A stretch of DNA of 64,000 nucleotides from Rhizobium sp. SG_E_25_P2 (GCF_029892285.1 NZ_JARXVM010000008.1:1-64000), one strand, 5' to 3'; shown: positions 1-11,675, counted from the first letter of the stretch. Numbers and translations: made by a program. Notes: generated from the sequence alone by a model not told the origin.

Positions 1-54
1 AATCTAACGGTCCAAGCCAGAGGTCTCTCAACTACTATGTAGAACTCGTCCAGT

Positions 55-80
55 CCTCCACCGTAGGTGGAGGTTTATTT
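55..80 (+). terminator. Rho-independent terminator of an upstream plus-strand gene or RNA
   Basis: A perfect 8-bp stem, CCTCCACC (55-62) and GGTGGAGG (66-73), closes a 3-nt loop and is followed by TTTATTT. This is the classical layout on the plus strand. The transcript it ends lies mostly left of the window. Confidence 0.7.
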
Positions 81-90
81 ACTTCATAAC

Positions 91-118
91 AAAAAGAGCG
101 GCGCCGGCCGCTCTTTTC
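91..118 (-). terminator. Terminator of the copper-protein operon
   Basis: The stem AAAAGAGCGGC / GCCGCTCTTTT has a 4-nt loop and, read on the minus strand, runs into a short T tract. It lies about 20 nt after the stop codon of the YcnI-PCuAC gene, so it most likely ends that transcript. Confidence 0.75.
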
Positions 119-140
119 GCATTGGTCCGCCTCGATCGGA

Positions 141-1094
141 TCATTTATGCTTGTGCTTGTCCATGCCGCCCTTGATGTCCATCACCGGCAAGGAGATCGC
201 CACTTTGCCAGCCTTGGCGAAAACGAGCGTCATCGGCGTGGTTTCCCCCGCCAGGTAAGGATGCTTCAGCCCCATGAACATCATATGGAGCCCACCCGGC
301 TTCAATTCCACCGTCTGGCCCGCAGGCACGGGAATGCCGTCGGGCAGCTTGCGCATCTTCATCACATCGCCTTCCATCGACATCGCGTGCAATTCGACAT
401 GGTCGGCGCCGTCGACGCCTTCCACGGCGACCAGCGTGTCATCTTCCGCGCCGCGATTGGCGATGGTCAGGAAGCCGCCCGCCACCGGCTGGCCGGGCGC
501 CGTCGCCTTGATGAAGCCGGGCGTGATGTCGAGCGATCCCAGCGTGATCGACGCGGGCGCCGCGTCATGGTGATGATGCATGTCCTTGGCAGCAATCAGC
601 GTGACGGTGGGCGCGGGATTGGGCAGGTCATGAGCGTCCTGGCCAGGCGCGGCGACCTCGTTCCACACCGCTTCCGCGCCATCGCATAGCTGCGTGACTG
701 CGAACGGAACCACCGAGCCCGCGGCAAGGCCGGCGAATTTTCCACGGACCGAAAAGATGTCGAAATAGTCGTCCGGCAGATCGCCGCCGCTCCAGCGGAT
801 CTCGACCGGTCCTTCGGTGACCGGCTTTCCATGGTCCTTGTATTCGGCCTTGTACTTGCCCTTGATCACCTCGAGGGTCCAGCCGGCCTTCGGCATCGGC
901 TTTGCGGAAATGAAGCCTTCGGGTAGCGTCACCCGCACCTCTTTGGTGGCCTTGCCGTCGCAGCCATGCGGGATCTGCAACTGGGCGAGATAATAGCTGT
1001 CGGCCGGGGCTTCGCCCTGGACCAAAGTGACGTGAGCGGAGGCGATGGCGGGGATGGCCGCGACGGCGGCGACGGAAAGAATGGTCTTGAACAT
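141..1094 (-). CDS. YcnI-like (DUF1775) and PCu(A)C copper-binding fusion protein
   Basis: Predicted periplasmic copper protein of 317 aa. A signal peptide (residues 1-20, ending ASA) would leave His21 as the mature N-terminus (HVTL), as in YcnI/DUF1775 proteins where the N-terminal His helps bind Cu(II). The DUF1775 domain covers about residues 21-165. A His-rich linker (MHHHHD, about 173) joins a PCu(A)C domain (about 180-305) with Met/His ligand motifs LHAMSM and LHMMFM, and the tail is His/Lys-rich (HKHK). PCu(A)C proteins deliver copper to cytochrome oxidase in known cases. It is the second gene after a small CxxC protein and is followed by a terminator. Family assignment is firm; the exact partner is not shown. 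Confidence 0.9.
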   Translation of the reverse strand: MFKTILSVAAVAAIPAIASAHVTLVQGEAPADSYYLAQLQIPHGCDGKATKEVRVTLPEGFISAKPMPKAGWTLEVIKGKYKAEYKDHGKPVTEGPVEIRWSGGDLPDDYFDIFSVRGKFAGLAAGSVVPFAVTQLCDGAEAVWNEVAAPGQDAHDLPNPAPTVTLIAAKDMHHHHDAAPASITLGSLDITPGFIKATAPGQPVAGGFLTIANRGAEDDTLVAVEGVDGADHVELHAMSMEGDVMKMRKLPDGIPVPAGQTVELKPGGLHMMFMGLKHPYLAGETTPMTLVFAKAGKVAISLPVMDIKGGMDKHKHK

Positions 1095-1166
1095 AAGGGA
1101 TCTCTTCTCTGCGCGTGGCGCAAACGGGTTGCCGCAACAGGCGGCGGAATGACGGAAAAAATAGCC

Positions 1167-1508
1167 TTAGGCTGTCGTCGGCGGGCCGCGAACCGCCATG
1201 CGCCGGAAAGTCGGCCGGGGCGTGAAATCGCGATTGGGCGCCGGCGCGCTGAGCCCGAGAAGGGTGAAGACGGGGCCGTCAATCACGGCAAGCGCCGGCG
1301 CAGGCGCGCCATGCGGCTGTGCGATCAGGCAGGTCTTACAGTGATCAGCCGGCGTCGACCGCTGGTCGGCGCCGCCGGGTTCGCAGAGCGAAGCGTAGGA
1401 ACCATCCGGAAGGCGATAATAGGCTCCGGGCGCGCTTTCGGCTCCCGCAAGGGAATGACCGGAGAAGCCCAGCAAGGCATAGGCGAGCGCACACAAAATG
1501 CGCAGCAT
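1167..1508 (-). CDS. Small exported CxxC protein, DUF2946-like
   Basis: A 113-aa protein with a hydrophobic N-terminal segment (signal or anchor), then YRLPDG, a lone LC, and a CKTC pair. The start at 1508 is chosen because AGGGAGAGGGG sits just upstream; an in-frame ATG at 1559 would add 17 residues with a poorer site. It precedes the YcnI-PCuAC gene by 72 bp on the same strand, so a role in metal handling in the periplasm is inferred. A paralogue with the same YxLPDG...LC...CxxC layout is encoded at 9671-10051, also next to a metal locus. Specific function unknown. Confidence 0.75.
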   Translation of the reverse strand: MLRILCALAYALLGFSGHSLAGAESAPGAYYRLPDGSYASLCEPGGADQRSTPADHCKTCLIAQPHGAPAPALAVIDGPVFTLLGLSAPAPNRDFTPRPTFRRMAVRGPPTTA

Positions 1509-1711
1509 CGCCCCTCTCCCTCGCAAGAATCCCGGCATCATTGTCTCCCCGTCCATCATGCCTAGCCCAATAGCGGCTTCCTGAACAGAGGACTTTGCGC
1601 CGCATCAAATCCGAACGCATCGGACGCGAAACACGCCAATAACCTCGCTGCGACAATTTCTGTGGCGATCGCGCCGTTTCCTCTTGTAATCGGGCCCGCC
1701 TTGCGGCTATG

Positions 1712-1880
1712 CCTAGCTCACCCGATGGGAGAGCTCACTGCAAGACAGTGGCGCCGAAGGAGCAACAGCCCCGGAAACTCTCAGGCAAAAGGACCATCGG
1801 GCGGGAACAGACTCTGGAGAATGGCGCGTGCGCCTGCCGAAGGGATAACAATCTCAGGCAAAAGGGACAGAGGGGGCTTG
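1712..1880 (+). promoter_or_regulatory. Tandem glycine riboswitch (gcvT RNA) upstream of gcvTHP
   Basis: Two consecutive aptamers are visible. Aptamer 1 is closed by CCCGATGG (1721-1728) pairing with CCATCGGG (1794-1801) and contains GCGCCGAAGGAGCAA and CTCAGGCAAAAGGACC. Aptamer 2 is closed by CTCTG (1812-1816) and CAGAG (1868-1872) and contains CTGCCGAAGGG and CTCAGGCAAAAGGGAC. These are the conserved glycine-riboswitch cores. It lies in the gcvT leader about 70 nt before the start codon. In the known class glycine binding turns expression on; that direction is inferred here. Confidence 0.96.
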
Positions 1881-1947
1881 AGAACCGGAACCGCGTGACC
1901 GCGTCCGGACTTGAGCAGGCGAAAACGCCGAACCCGGGAGACTGTTC

Positions 1948-3084
1948 GTGACTGAAAGCCCAACTCTCAAAACGCCGCTGCATGCGCTGCATCTCGCGCT
2001 CGGCGCGCGTATGGCTCCCTTCGCCGGCTATGACATGCCGATCCAATATCCAATGGGGGTGATGAAGGAGCATCTCTTCACCCGCGGGCAATGCGGCCTG
2101 TTCGATGTGTCGCATATGGGCCAGGTGACGATCCGCGCCAAATCCGGCAACCTAACCGAGGCGGCCCTTGCGCTGGAAACCCTGATCCCCGTCGATATCG
2201 CCGGACTGAAACTCGGCCGCCAGCGCTACGGCTTCTTCACCAACGAGGCCGGCGGCATACTGGACGACCTGATGGTGTCCAATCGCGGCGATCACTTCTT
2301 CATGGTCGTCAACGCCTCGCGCAAGGCCGAGGACATCGCCCATCTCCGCGCTCATCTCTCGGATGTCTGCGATATCGAGGTGCTGGAGGACCGGGCGCTG
2401 ATCGCGCTGCAAGGGCCGCATGCCGAGCAGGTGCTGGCGGAATTCTGTCCGGAAGTGACCAGCATGGCCTTCATGGATGTCGAGACCGACGATCTCCACG
2501 ACATCGACTGCATCATCTCCCGCTCCGGCTATTCCGGCGAGGATGGTTTCGAAATCTCCATTCCCGCCAAACATGCCGAAACCGTGGCCCGCCGCCTGCT
2601 CGACCATCCCGATTGCGAGATGATCGGCTTGGGCGCCCGCGACAGCCTGCGGCTTGAAGCCGGCCTCTGCCTTTACGGCAACGACATCGACGAGACGACG
2701 ACGCCTGTCGAGGCCGGGCTGACCTGGGCGATACAGAAAGTACGACGCAATGGCGGCGGCCGCGCCGGCGGCTTTCCCGGCGCGCATCGCATTCTCGCCG
2801 AACTGGACAACGGCCCCGCCCGTCTCCGCGTCGGATTAAAGCCGGACGGCAAGGCCCCGATCCGGGGGCATGCGAAACTCTATGCGGACGATGCGGGCCA
2901 GCATCTGCTCGGCGAAGTCACCTCCGGCGGCTTCGGCCCGAGCATCGATGCACCTGTCGCCATGGCTTACCTGCCGGTGAGTCATGCCGCAACGGGAACG
3001 CGGGTCTTCGCTGAAGTCCGGGGCAAGTTTCTGCCCACGACGGTGACCGCCCTACCCTTCGTGACGCCGGGGTATCGGCGATAA
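1948..3084 (+). CDS. gcvT: Glycine cleavage system T protein, aminomethyltransferase
   Basis: A 378-aa tetrahydrofolate-dependent aminomethyltransferase. It takes the aminomethyl group from lipoyl-GcvH, releasing ammonia and making 5,10-methylene-THF. The N-terminal GCV_T domain shows [20 protein letters not shown] and the FDVSHMGQ motif, and the C-terminal barrel ends near the stop. The start is GTG at 1948 with CGGGAG upstream; no better in-frame start precedes it. It is the first gene of gcvTHP, directly behind the glycine riboswitch, and is separated from gcvH by a palindromic repeat. Length matches the family. Confidence 0.97.
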   Translation: MTESPTLKTPLHALHLALGARMAPFAGYDMPIQYPMGVMKEHLFTRGQCGLFDVSHMGQVTIRAKSGNLTEAALALETLIPVDIAGLKLGRQRYGFFTNEAGGILDDLMVSNRGDHFFMVVNASRKAEDIAHLRAHLSDVCDIEVLEDRALIALQGPHAEQVLAEFCPEVTSMAFMDVETDDLHDIDCIISRSGYSGEDGFEISIPAKHAETVARRLLDHPDCEMIGLGARDSLRLEAGLCLYGNDIDETTTPVEAGLTWAIQKVRRNGGGRAGGFPGAHRILAELDNGPARLRVGLKPDGKAPIRGHAKLYADDAGQHLLGEVTSGGFGPSIDAPVAMAYLPVSHAATGTRVFAEVRGKFLPTTVTALPFVTPGYRR

Positions 3085-3103
3085 CGGCAGATGTGGTGCT
3101 CCG

Positions 3104-3230
3104 CCCCTCATCCGGCTGCCGCCACCTTCTCCCCGCGCCTGCGGGGAGAAGGGAGATGGAGCGCCCGCCTTGCCACATCCTCCTTCTCCCCGCATGCGCG
3201 GGGAGAAGGTCCCGGCAGGGGGATGAGGGG
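3104..3230. repeat. Double-hairpin intergenic palindromic repeat, copy A
   Basis: Outer inverted arms CCCCTCATCC (3104-3113) and GGATGAGGGG (3221-3230) enclose two near-identical 12-bp hairpins, CCTTCTCCCCGC / GCGGGGAGAAGG (3125-3152 and 3182-3209). The same element recurs at 19819-19943. It lies in the gcvT-gcvH spacer. It resembles the two-palindrome intergenic elements of rhizobia (RIME-like); that name is inference. It may fold in the mRNA and alter downstream gcvH expression or message stability. Confidence 0.85.
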
Positions 3231-3296
3231 CAGTTCGCCGACGTCGATCAGCCAAAAACATCCAAACCTATCAACACTCTCCAGAGGACCCAGACC

Positions 3297-3658
3297 ATGC
3301 TGAAATTCACCGAAGAACATGAATGGCTGAAGCTCGACGGCGATGTCGCCACCGTCGGCATCACCCGCCACGCCGCCGATCAGCTCGGCGATCTCGTCTA
3401 TGTCGAACTGCCCGAGGTCGGCGCGACGCTCGCGAAGAACTCCGCCTCCGCCACTGTCGAAAGCGTCAAGGCCGCTTCGGAAGTCTATTGCCCGCTCGAT
3501 GGTGAGATTGTCGAGGTCAATGACGCCATCGCCAAGGATCCGGCGCTGGTCAATTCCGATCCTCTGGGCGCCGGCTGGTTCTTCAAGCTCAAGCTCGCCA
3601 ACCCTTCGGACATCGAAGCCCTCATGGATGAAGACGCCTACAACAGGATGGTCGGCTA

Positions 3659-3659
<1 letters not shown>
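3297..3659 (+). CDS. gcvH: Glycine cleavage system H protein
   Basis: A 120-aa lipoyl carrier that shuttles the aminomethyl intermediate between GcvP, GcvT and the L protein. The lipoyl-lysine is Lys58 in the ESVKAASE motif, exactly as in the family. The ATG at 3297 begins the conserved [10 protein letters not shown]. The stop codon overlaps the gcvP start by one base (TAATG), indicating translational coupling. Length and motifs are canonical. Confidence 0.98.
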
Positions 3660-6501
<2,842 letters not shown>

Positions 6502-6523
<22 letters not shown>

Positions 6524-7299
6524 GCGGCTCGTTCTCTCCGTGCGTCGTCATCCCCGACGGCGCCCAGAGGCAGGATCACCGCATGGCCGGAGCGGGACAT
6601 GACGATCTCGGCCTCGACGCCGTAAACCCGGCGCAGGGCGGCTTCATCGATGACGGTCGAAAACGGCCCGAAGCCGCCCGATACGCCGTCATCGATCAGC
6701 AGCACGTCGTCCACATGCCGGGCGGCGAGATTGAGATCGTGGATGGCGATCAGCGCCAGGGCGCCGCTTTGATCCACATAGGCCCGGAGACGCGCGAAAA
6801 CCTGCATCTGGCGCCTGAGGTCGAGCGCGCTGGTCGCCTCGTCGAGCAGCAGCAGTTCGGGCGCGCGCAACATGCGCTGGGCGAGCAGCACCAATTGCTG
6901 CTGGCCGCCCGACAGGCTGGCCATCGACCGGTCATGCAGATGCTCGACGCCGAAATCGGCGAGGATCGCCAGGGCTTTGTCGAGGATCGCCGTTTCGACG
7001 CGCCAACCCAACAGTTCATGGCGTCCAAGCAGTACGGTTTCGACCACGGTCAATTCGGCCTGCACCTGGCAATGCTGCGGCATATGCCCGACGCGCCGAA
7101 GATCGATGCCGCCTCCATTCCAGGAGATCGCGCCGCAAAACGGCAATTGGCGAGTGATGGCGTTGATCAGCGTGGATTTCCCCGCCCCGTTCGCGCCCAC
7201 CAGCCCGACGATGCGCCCGCGCGGCAGGGTCGCGGACAGGCCCTTGAGGATGTCAGCGCGCCCGCGACGGACGGTAACCTGATCGAGAACAAGCGTCAT
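6502..7299 (-). CDS. ABC transporter ATP-binding protein, iron/siderophore/B12 family
   Basis: A 265-aa FecE/BtuD-type ATPase that would power import across the inner membrane. Walker A is GANGAGKST (residues 35-43), the signature is LSGGQQQ, Walker B is [12 protein letters not shown], and the switch His is in AIHDLNLA. The start overlaps the stop of the permease gene by 4 bp, so the two are coupled. It is the last gene of a three-gene importer. The substrate cannot be told from sequence; iron-siderophore, heme or cobalamin are the usual choices. Confidence 0.93.
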
Positions 7300-8363
7300 G
7301 CTGCGCCTCCCGACCGACCGCCCCGCCGCGCGATGATCGCAAACAGGATCGGCACGCCGGCGACGGCGGTGATGATGCCCACCGGGATTGCTGCGGCCGG
7401 CGAAATGAATTTACCGAACACCGACGCGCCGATCAGGATCACCGCGCCGGTGATCGCCGAGAGCGGCAAAGCAAAACGGTGATCTTCCCCCACCAGCGCC
7501 CGCGCCGCATGCGGCGCGATCAGGCCGACAAAACCGATGGTGCCCACGAAAGAAACGGCCGCCGCAGTCAACAACGCCACGACGGCGAATGTGCGCAGAC
7601 GCAGCGCATCCACCGCGAGACCGAGGCTTGCGGCATTGGCGTCGCCGAGCCTCAGCACCGTCAGCGACCAGACATCGCGCAGGATCATCGGCAGGCAACC
7701 GACAAAGATGACCGACACTACGGTGACGCTGGTCCAGCTGGATTTGAGCAGGCTGCCGAACAGCCAGAAAACGATCTGCTGCAGCACTTCCGGCGAGGCG
7801 AGATATTGCAGCAGCGACTGAACCGACTGGAAGAAGAACAGCACGGCGATGCCGCCGAGCACCAGGATCTCGGGCGTCGCGCCGCGTAACCGGGTGATGA
7901 GATAGACGAGGCCGCAGCCCACCAGCGTCATGGAAAAGGCGGCCAGCGGCGTCACCAGATAATTCGGAAGCGGAATGATGTCGCCATACATGATGGCCAG
8001 CGCCGCGCCAAAACCGGCGGCGGCCGAAAATCCGAGCGTGAAGGGGCTCGCAAGCGGATTGCCGAGAATGGTCTGCATCTGCAGGCCAGCGGTACCAAGA
8101 CAAGCGCCCACCAATGCGCCCATCAGCGTCTGCGGCATACGCAATTGCCAGAGGATGGTGGCGATGCCCTTGTCTGCGCCCTCAGGACCGTCGCGCAGCC
8201 CCTGCAAGACATCGGAAAGCGGCATGCCGGATGGACCCGTCGTCAAATCGAGCACCATCAGGCCGGCCAGAAACAATCCACAGGCGACGATGGCGACTAC
8301 ACGCCGGGCCGATGCGCGACGATAATCGTCGCGCATCGAGCTTATGCTTTTGGCAGCAATCAT
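7296..8363 (-). CDS. FecCD-family ABC transporter permease
   Basis: A 355-aa polytopic membrane protein. Family landmarks include GACLGTAGLQMQ near residue 85, LGGIAVLFFFQS in the middle and GTIGFVGLIAPHAAR near residue 275, the region that contacts the ATPase. These define the FecCD permeases of metal-chelate importers. It overlaps the binding-protein gene (4 bp) and the ATPase gene (4 bp), forming a tightly coupled operon. Two identical subunits are expected in the complex. Confidence 0.94.
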   Translation of the reverse strand: MIAAKSISSMRDDYRRASARRVVAIVACGLFLAGLMVLDLTTGPSGMPLSDVLQGLRDGPEGADKGIATILWQLRMPQTLMGALVGACLGTAGLQMQTILGNPLASPFTLGFSAAAGFGAALAIMYGDIIPLPNYLVTPLAAFSMTLVGCGLVYLITRLRGATPEILVLGGIAVLFFFQSVQSLLQYLASPEVLQQIVFWLFGSLLKSSWTSVTVVSVIFVGCLPMILRDVWSLTVLRLGDANAASLGLAVDALRLRTFAVVALLTAAAVSFVGTIGFVGLIAPHAARALVGEDHRFALPLSAITGAVILIGASVFGKFISPAAAIPVGIITAVAGVPILFAIIARRGGRSGGAA

Positions 8364-9463
8364 TGCGCCGGGGCCTGATAGGGCGCAACGAAGACGCCCT
8401 CGGCCTTGATCGGCAGCCAGGCGTCATAATAGTCCCGAATATTCTTGGCCGGATCGATATCCGAGAACGCGTCGGGATAGAGCTGCTTGGCGATATATTG
8501 CGCAAAGACATAGTCCGACAGCGTGCGCGCGCCGCCGTGATAGATGGCGTGGACATTGCCGTTCTTCACCGCCGGCAGATCCGACCAGCCGGGACGCGCC
8601 ACATAGGCCGCCATGCGCTCCTGCAGCGTCGTCATGTCGGAACCGAAGCCGACCTGCACCGATTGCGGCCGCTTCAACCATTCCGAACCGGCGAGCAGGA
8701 TGAGATCAGGCTTTTGCGCCAGCACATATTCCGGGCTGAGCGGCCCCCAATTCTCGACCTGGCCTTCGGCGATATTGTGGCCGCCAAGCTTCTTGATCAG
8801 CGCGCCCCACATATTGTCGCCATAGGAATTTCCGACTTCGGACGGTCCCTTCTGCGCCAGTTCGACATAGACTTTCTGATGCGAGGGGCCGGCCTTCCGG
8901 ATGCGGGCGTCGATGTCCTCCATCGCATGCTGGTAATTGGCGGCGAGCTTTTCGGCGCGGTCTTCCGTTCCCATCAGTTTGCCGAGCGCCAGTGTCGACG
9001 TGACGTGTTTTTCCACCGTCTGGGCGTTGTAATCGAGCACGACGATGGGGATGCCGGCGCTTTCGATCTGCTGGACGCCTTCGCCGAGCGTGTCATAGCT
9101 CCAGGCCGCCAGGATCAGTAGGTCGGGTTTGGCCGCGATGACCTTTTCGACCGAAAAATCGCCGTCCTCGGTATTGCCCACATCGGGGATCGAGGCGAGC
9201 TTCGGCAGCGCCTTCTCATAGATGGCGAACTGTTTCGGCCGCCAATCCTTCCAGGGCGACAGTGACAGCGCCACCACTTTGTCAAGCGCGCCAGGGCCGC
9301 CAATGGCGAGATAATCTTCGTAGTAAAAGCCGAGCACGATCCGCTCGGGGGTCTTCGGCACCGTGACGGTGCGACCCTTCACATCGGTGACGGTGATGTC
9401 GGCGAAGGCCTGGGCGGCGAGAGACAACAGGCCAAAGGCCGTGGCGAGAAGCAATTTCTTCAT
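8360..9463 (-). CDS. Periplasmic metal-chelate binding protein of the ABC importer
   Basis: A 367-aa protein with a clear signal peptide (MKKLLLATAFGLLSLAAQAFA, split here as residues 1 to about 21) and a Peripla_BP_2 (PF01497) fold. DITVTDVKGRTVTVPKTPERIV is the usual first strand region (read as two pieces), followed by EKVIAAKPDLLILA and GPLSPEYVLAQKPDLILLA. The ATG at 9463 is chosen because it begins the signal peptide and has GGAAAG upstream; a TTG extension to 9628 is not supported. First gene of the importer proper. Confidence 0.92.
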   Translation of the reverse strand: MKKLLLATAFGLLSLAAQAFADITVTDVKGRTVTVPKTPERIVLGFYYEDYLAIGGPGALDKVVALSLSPWKDWRPKQFAIYEKALPKLASIPDVGNTEDGDFSVEKVIAAKPDLLILAAWSYDTLGEGVQQIESAGIPIVVLDYNAQTVEKHVTSTLALGKLMGTEDRAEKLAANYQHAMEDIDARIRKAGPSHQKVYVELAQKGPSEVGNSYGDNMWGALIKKLGGHNIAEGQVENWGPLSPEYVLAQKPDLILLAGSEWLKRPQSVQVGFGSDMTTLQERMAAYVARPGWSDLPAVKNGNVHAIYHGGARTLSDYVFAQYIAKQLYPDAFSDIDPAKNIRDYYDAWLPIKAEGVFVAPYQAPAQ

Positions 9464-9670
9464 GGTTTCTTTCCAGAATTTCAACAAGGAGCGCATCACC
9501 CGGCGACAACCGGGGCGACAGGATCGCGAAAGCGCGAACGCCAGGAAAATCAGCGCGAGATGAGGCCCGGATCGGGCTTCGGACGGCGACAAGCGCAGTG
9601 GATGCTCAGGCTCCACGCTCGGAGCCAATCCACAATCGGCTGGGCCAACAGTCGCGGCTGACGGATGAAA

Positions 9671-10051
9671 TCAGGAAAAAACCGGCGGCGCGCGCGGGGC
9701 CGCATCGGTGAGAACGATCCTCGGGATGGCCGCTGCATAATGTGAGGACGCATAATCGATAGCGACAGCGTAGTCCTGCCGAACCGCAGCCTGCTGAACG
9801 GGCGCAAGATCAACGCCGGCAGCCAATCGGCAAGCGTCGCAACCATATTTCCCGGCAGGCGCCGATCCCCGATCGGACATGTCGGGAACGCAAAGCGGCG
9901 AAATCGTGCCGTCTGGAAGCACATAGGCCGCATAATCCGCCTCAATCGCGGATGGCAGAGCCAGCGCGTGATGCTGGAATCCGATCGACAGGAGCGCAAC
10001 GGCGCAAAGCGCGCGCAGCCACAGTCCCCATGTCGATAGTTTGCCGATCAT
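9671..10051 (-). CDS. Small exported CxxC protein, DUF2946-like, paralogue of 1167-1508
   Basis: A 126-aa protein with a hydrophobic N-terminal segment (about residues 8-32), then YVLPDG, an LC and a CDAC pair, the same arrangement as the protein at 1167-1508. It is 207 bp upstream of the metal-chelate importer on the same strand and probably belongs to that transcription unit. The position suggests a periplasmic or membrane role in metal uptake, but this is inference. The 207-bp spacer shows no recognizable riboswitch. Confidence 0.72.
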   Translation of the reverse strand: MIGKLSTWGLWLRALCAVALLSIGFQHHALALPSAIEADYAAYVLPDGTISPLCVPDMSDRGSAPAGKYGCDACRLAAGVDLAPVQQAAVRQDYAVAIDYASSHYAAAIPRIVLTDAAPRAPPVFS

Positions 10052-10268
10052 CGTCTACCATCCCCGATTTTTTCGCCATAACAACAAATTTGGAGTGCTG
10101 CAATGCGCTGACAGGTCGCGGGCCCGCTTATCGGTATGTGCGAATATTCCCAAGAGCGCGGCAAGCGCCTGGCATCAGCGAGACACCCGTCCCGCAGCCA
10201 TGGTCTGATTGCGCCGGCGCGCGCCATGATATATGGCCAGCCCAGACCCCATATCAAAGGATAAAGCG

Positions 10269-10565
10269 ATGGCCGACGACGACTATATCTATGACGAAGC
10301 AACCGGCGAATGGCGCCCGGCGTCGGAAATCGCGGCGGACAAAGCTGCCGCCAATGTGGTTGTCGATGCCGCTGGAAATGTGCTTGCTGACGGTGATTCC
10401 GTCGTTCTGGTCAAGGATCTCAAGGTCAAGGGCGCGGGCCAGACCATCAAGCAGGGCACGGTGATCAAGTCGATCCGGCTGACCGACAATCCTGAAGAGA
10501 TCGATTGCCGCCACGACGCCATCAAGGGCCTGGTGCTGCGCACCGAATTCGTGCGCAAGCGCTGA
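10269..10565 (+). CDS. yjdM: PhnA/YjdM-family protein, short form
   Basis: A 98-aa protein ending in the PhnA domain: DSVVLVKDLKVKGAG, then TVIKSIRLTDNPEEIDCR and the terminal IKGLVLRTEFVRKR. Despite the historic name, E. coli YjdM is not proved to act on phosphonates. The usual N-terminal zinc ribbon (two CxxC pairs) is absent; the protein begins with an acidic stretch instead. The ATG at 10269 has AAAGGA upstream. Monocistronic, with a hairpin after the stop. Confidence 0.85.
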   Translation: MADDDYIYDEATGEWRPASEIAADKAAANVVVDAAGNVLADGDSVVLVKDLKVKGAGQTIKQGTVIKSIRLTDNPEEIDCRHDAIKGLVLRTEFVRKR

Positions 10566-10575
10566 GAGCAGAAAT

Positions 10576-10609
10576 CGGACGCCCCGTTCATCGCGAATCG
10601 CGGCGTCCG
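10576..10609 (+). terminator. Possible terminator after yjdM
   Basis: Arms CGGACGCC (10576-10583) and GGCGTCCG (10602-10609) can pair 11 nt after the yjdM stop. There is no immediate T run, though TTTTT follows at about 10620. Moderate to weak evidence. Confidence 0.4.
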
Positions 10610-10707
10610 TCAATCATGATTTTTCGTCCCAAAATGACGCCCTGTTTCGTTTAGAAAATTGTAAGCGTCATCTTATAGAACACGTTTGCTGCATAGAGGA
10701 GATGGGC

Positions 10708-10971
10708 ATGAGCCCAGCAAACGTGATGAACACAACCCTTTCAGGCATGCTCAGCCAGACCTCGCAGTTTGGCAATGTCGGCGACAGTCTCGGCGATTTT
10801 CAATCAGATACGGCAAGCCAATCCAGGCCTGGGCCCGATAGTCGCGCCAGTGATCTCGCCCGCGAACTGTCCGCCATGTCGGAAACGCGTTTCGTCCGCG
10901 AGGAGGCGCTCGCGTCTTTCGAAAGCGGCATGGATCTCTGGGCTGCGCTGATGCTCGTCAAACGCGAGTAA
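10708..10971 (+). CDS. Hypothetical protein
   Basis: An 87-aa soluble protein that I do not recognise. The first half is Ser/Gln/Gly-rich and probably disordered; the second half (RASDLARELSAMSE to the end) should form helices and finishes DLWAALMLVKRE. The ATG at 10708 is preferred over an in-frame ATG at 10702, because GAGGAG at 10696-10701 is correctly spaced only for 10708. It stands alone between yjdM and a hydrolase gene. Confidence 0.6.
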   Translation: MSPANVMNTTLSGMLSQTSQFGNVGDSLGDFQSDTASQSRPGPDSRASDLARELSAMSETRFVREEALASFESGMDLWAALMLVKRE

Positions 10972-11035
10972 CGCCTTCACATCCCGGTCATACGGCGCCG
11001 CTACCCCTTGGATATCAATCGAAGGGAACGCCGCG

Positions 11036-11644
11036 ATGCTGCACTACGTCATACGCCGCGCCGGCTCGTCCAGACGTCCGCTGGTCTTCCTGCATGGCTC
11101 CGGCCAGGACGAAACCAGCCTGGAGGTTCTGGCGGACCGGATCGCGCCCGACCATCCGGCGATATTGCCGCGCGGCGCGGCGATCTGGGAAGACGGCTAC
11201 GCATTCTTTCGCCGCCATCCCGATCGCAGCCTCGACCTCGGCGATCTCGCCCAGCAACGAGCGGCTTTCCAGATTTTCCTGGCGGGCCTCAAACGCGCCC
11301 GCAGCCTGGCGCGGCGTCCCGTGCTTATCGGCTATTCCAATGGCGCCATCATGGCGGAGAGCCTGTTGCGCGCCTCCCCCTCGACATTCGCCGGCGCGGC
11401 GTTGATCAGGCCGCTCAGCCCGGATCTCCAAGAAGAGATCCTGGATCTCGCGGCGATACCGGTGTTGATTTTGGCGGCGGCGAAAGACGAACGGCGGGCC
11501 CGCGACGACGCGGAGATGAGCCGCACGCGGCTGGCGCAGGCGGGCGCCCGCGTAGACGTCGCCGAGAGCCCTGTCGGCCATGCCCTGACCGACGACGAGA
11601 CAAAGCGCCTCTCCGCCTGGCTCGCGGCGCATTTTCCGGATTGA
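11036..11644 (+). CDS. Alpha/beta hydrolase, phospholipase/carboxylesterase type
   Basis: A 202-aa esterase of the small carboxylesterase group. The nucleophile elbow GYSNGA is near residue 100, the acid is the Asp of AAAKDERR, and the His is in VGHALT near the C-terminus, so the triad looks complete. FLHGSGQDE near residue 20 is the oxyanion-hole loop. GGGAACG precedes the ATG. The substrate is unknown. It converges on sufA, with about 30 bp between the stops. Confidence 0.85.
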   Translation: MLHYVIRRAGSSRRPLVFLHGSGQDETSLEVLADRIAPDHPAILPRGAAIWEDGYAFFRRHPDRSLDLGDLAQQRAAFQIFLAGLKRARSLARRPVLIGYSNGAIMAESLLRASPSTFAGAALIRPLSPDLQEEILDLAAIPVLILAAAKDERRARDDAEMSRTRLAQAGARVDVAESPVGHALTDDETKRLSAWLAAHFPD

Positions 11645-11675
11645 CGCGGACTGCGGCTCGAGCGACGGCGCCTGT

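Noticed and set aside
1-42. Possible C-terminal end of a plus-strand protein (stop TAG at 40-42)
   Set aside because: Only 13 residues are visible and no family can be recognised; the following terminator could equally end an RNA gene.
9464-9628. Longer binding-protein start at TTG 9628
   Set aside because: The ATG at 9463 starts a textbook signal peptide; the extension adds 55 residues with no family match.
9464-10268. Cobalamin or other riboswitch ahead of the ABC importer
   Set aside because: Neither the 207-bp spacer nor the leader of the DUF2946-like gene shows a B12 box or another known aptamer core.
10576-10609. Attachment site or mobile-element end near yjdM
   Set aside because: Only a simple inverted repeat fitting a terminator; no integrase or duplicate copy seen.
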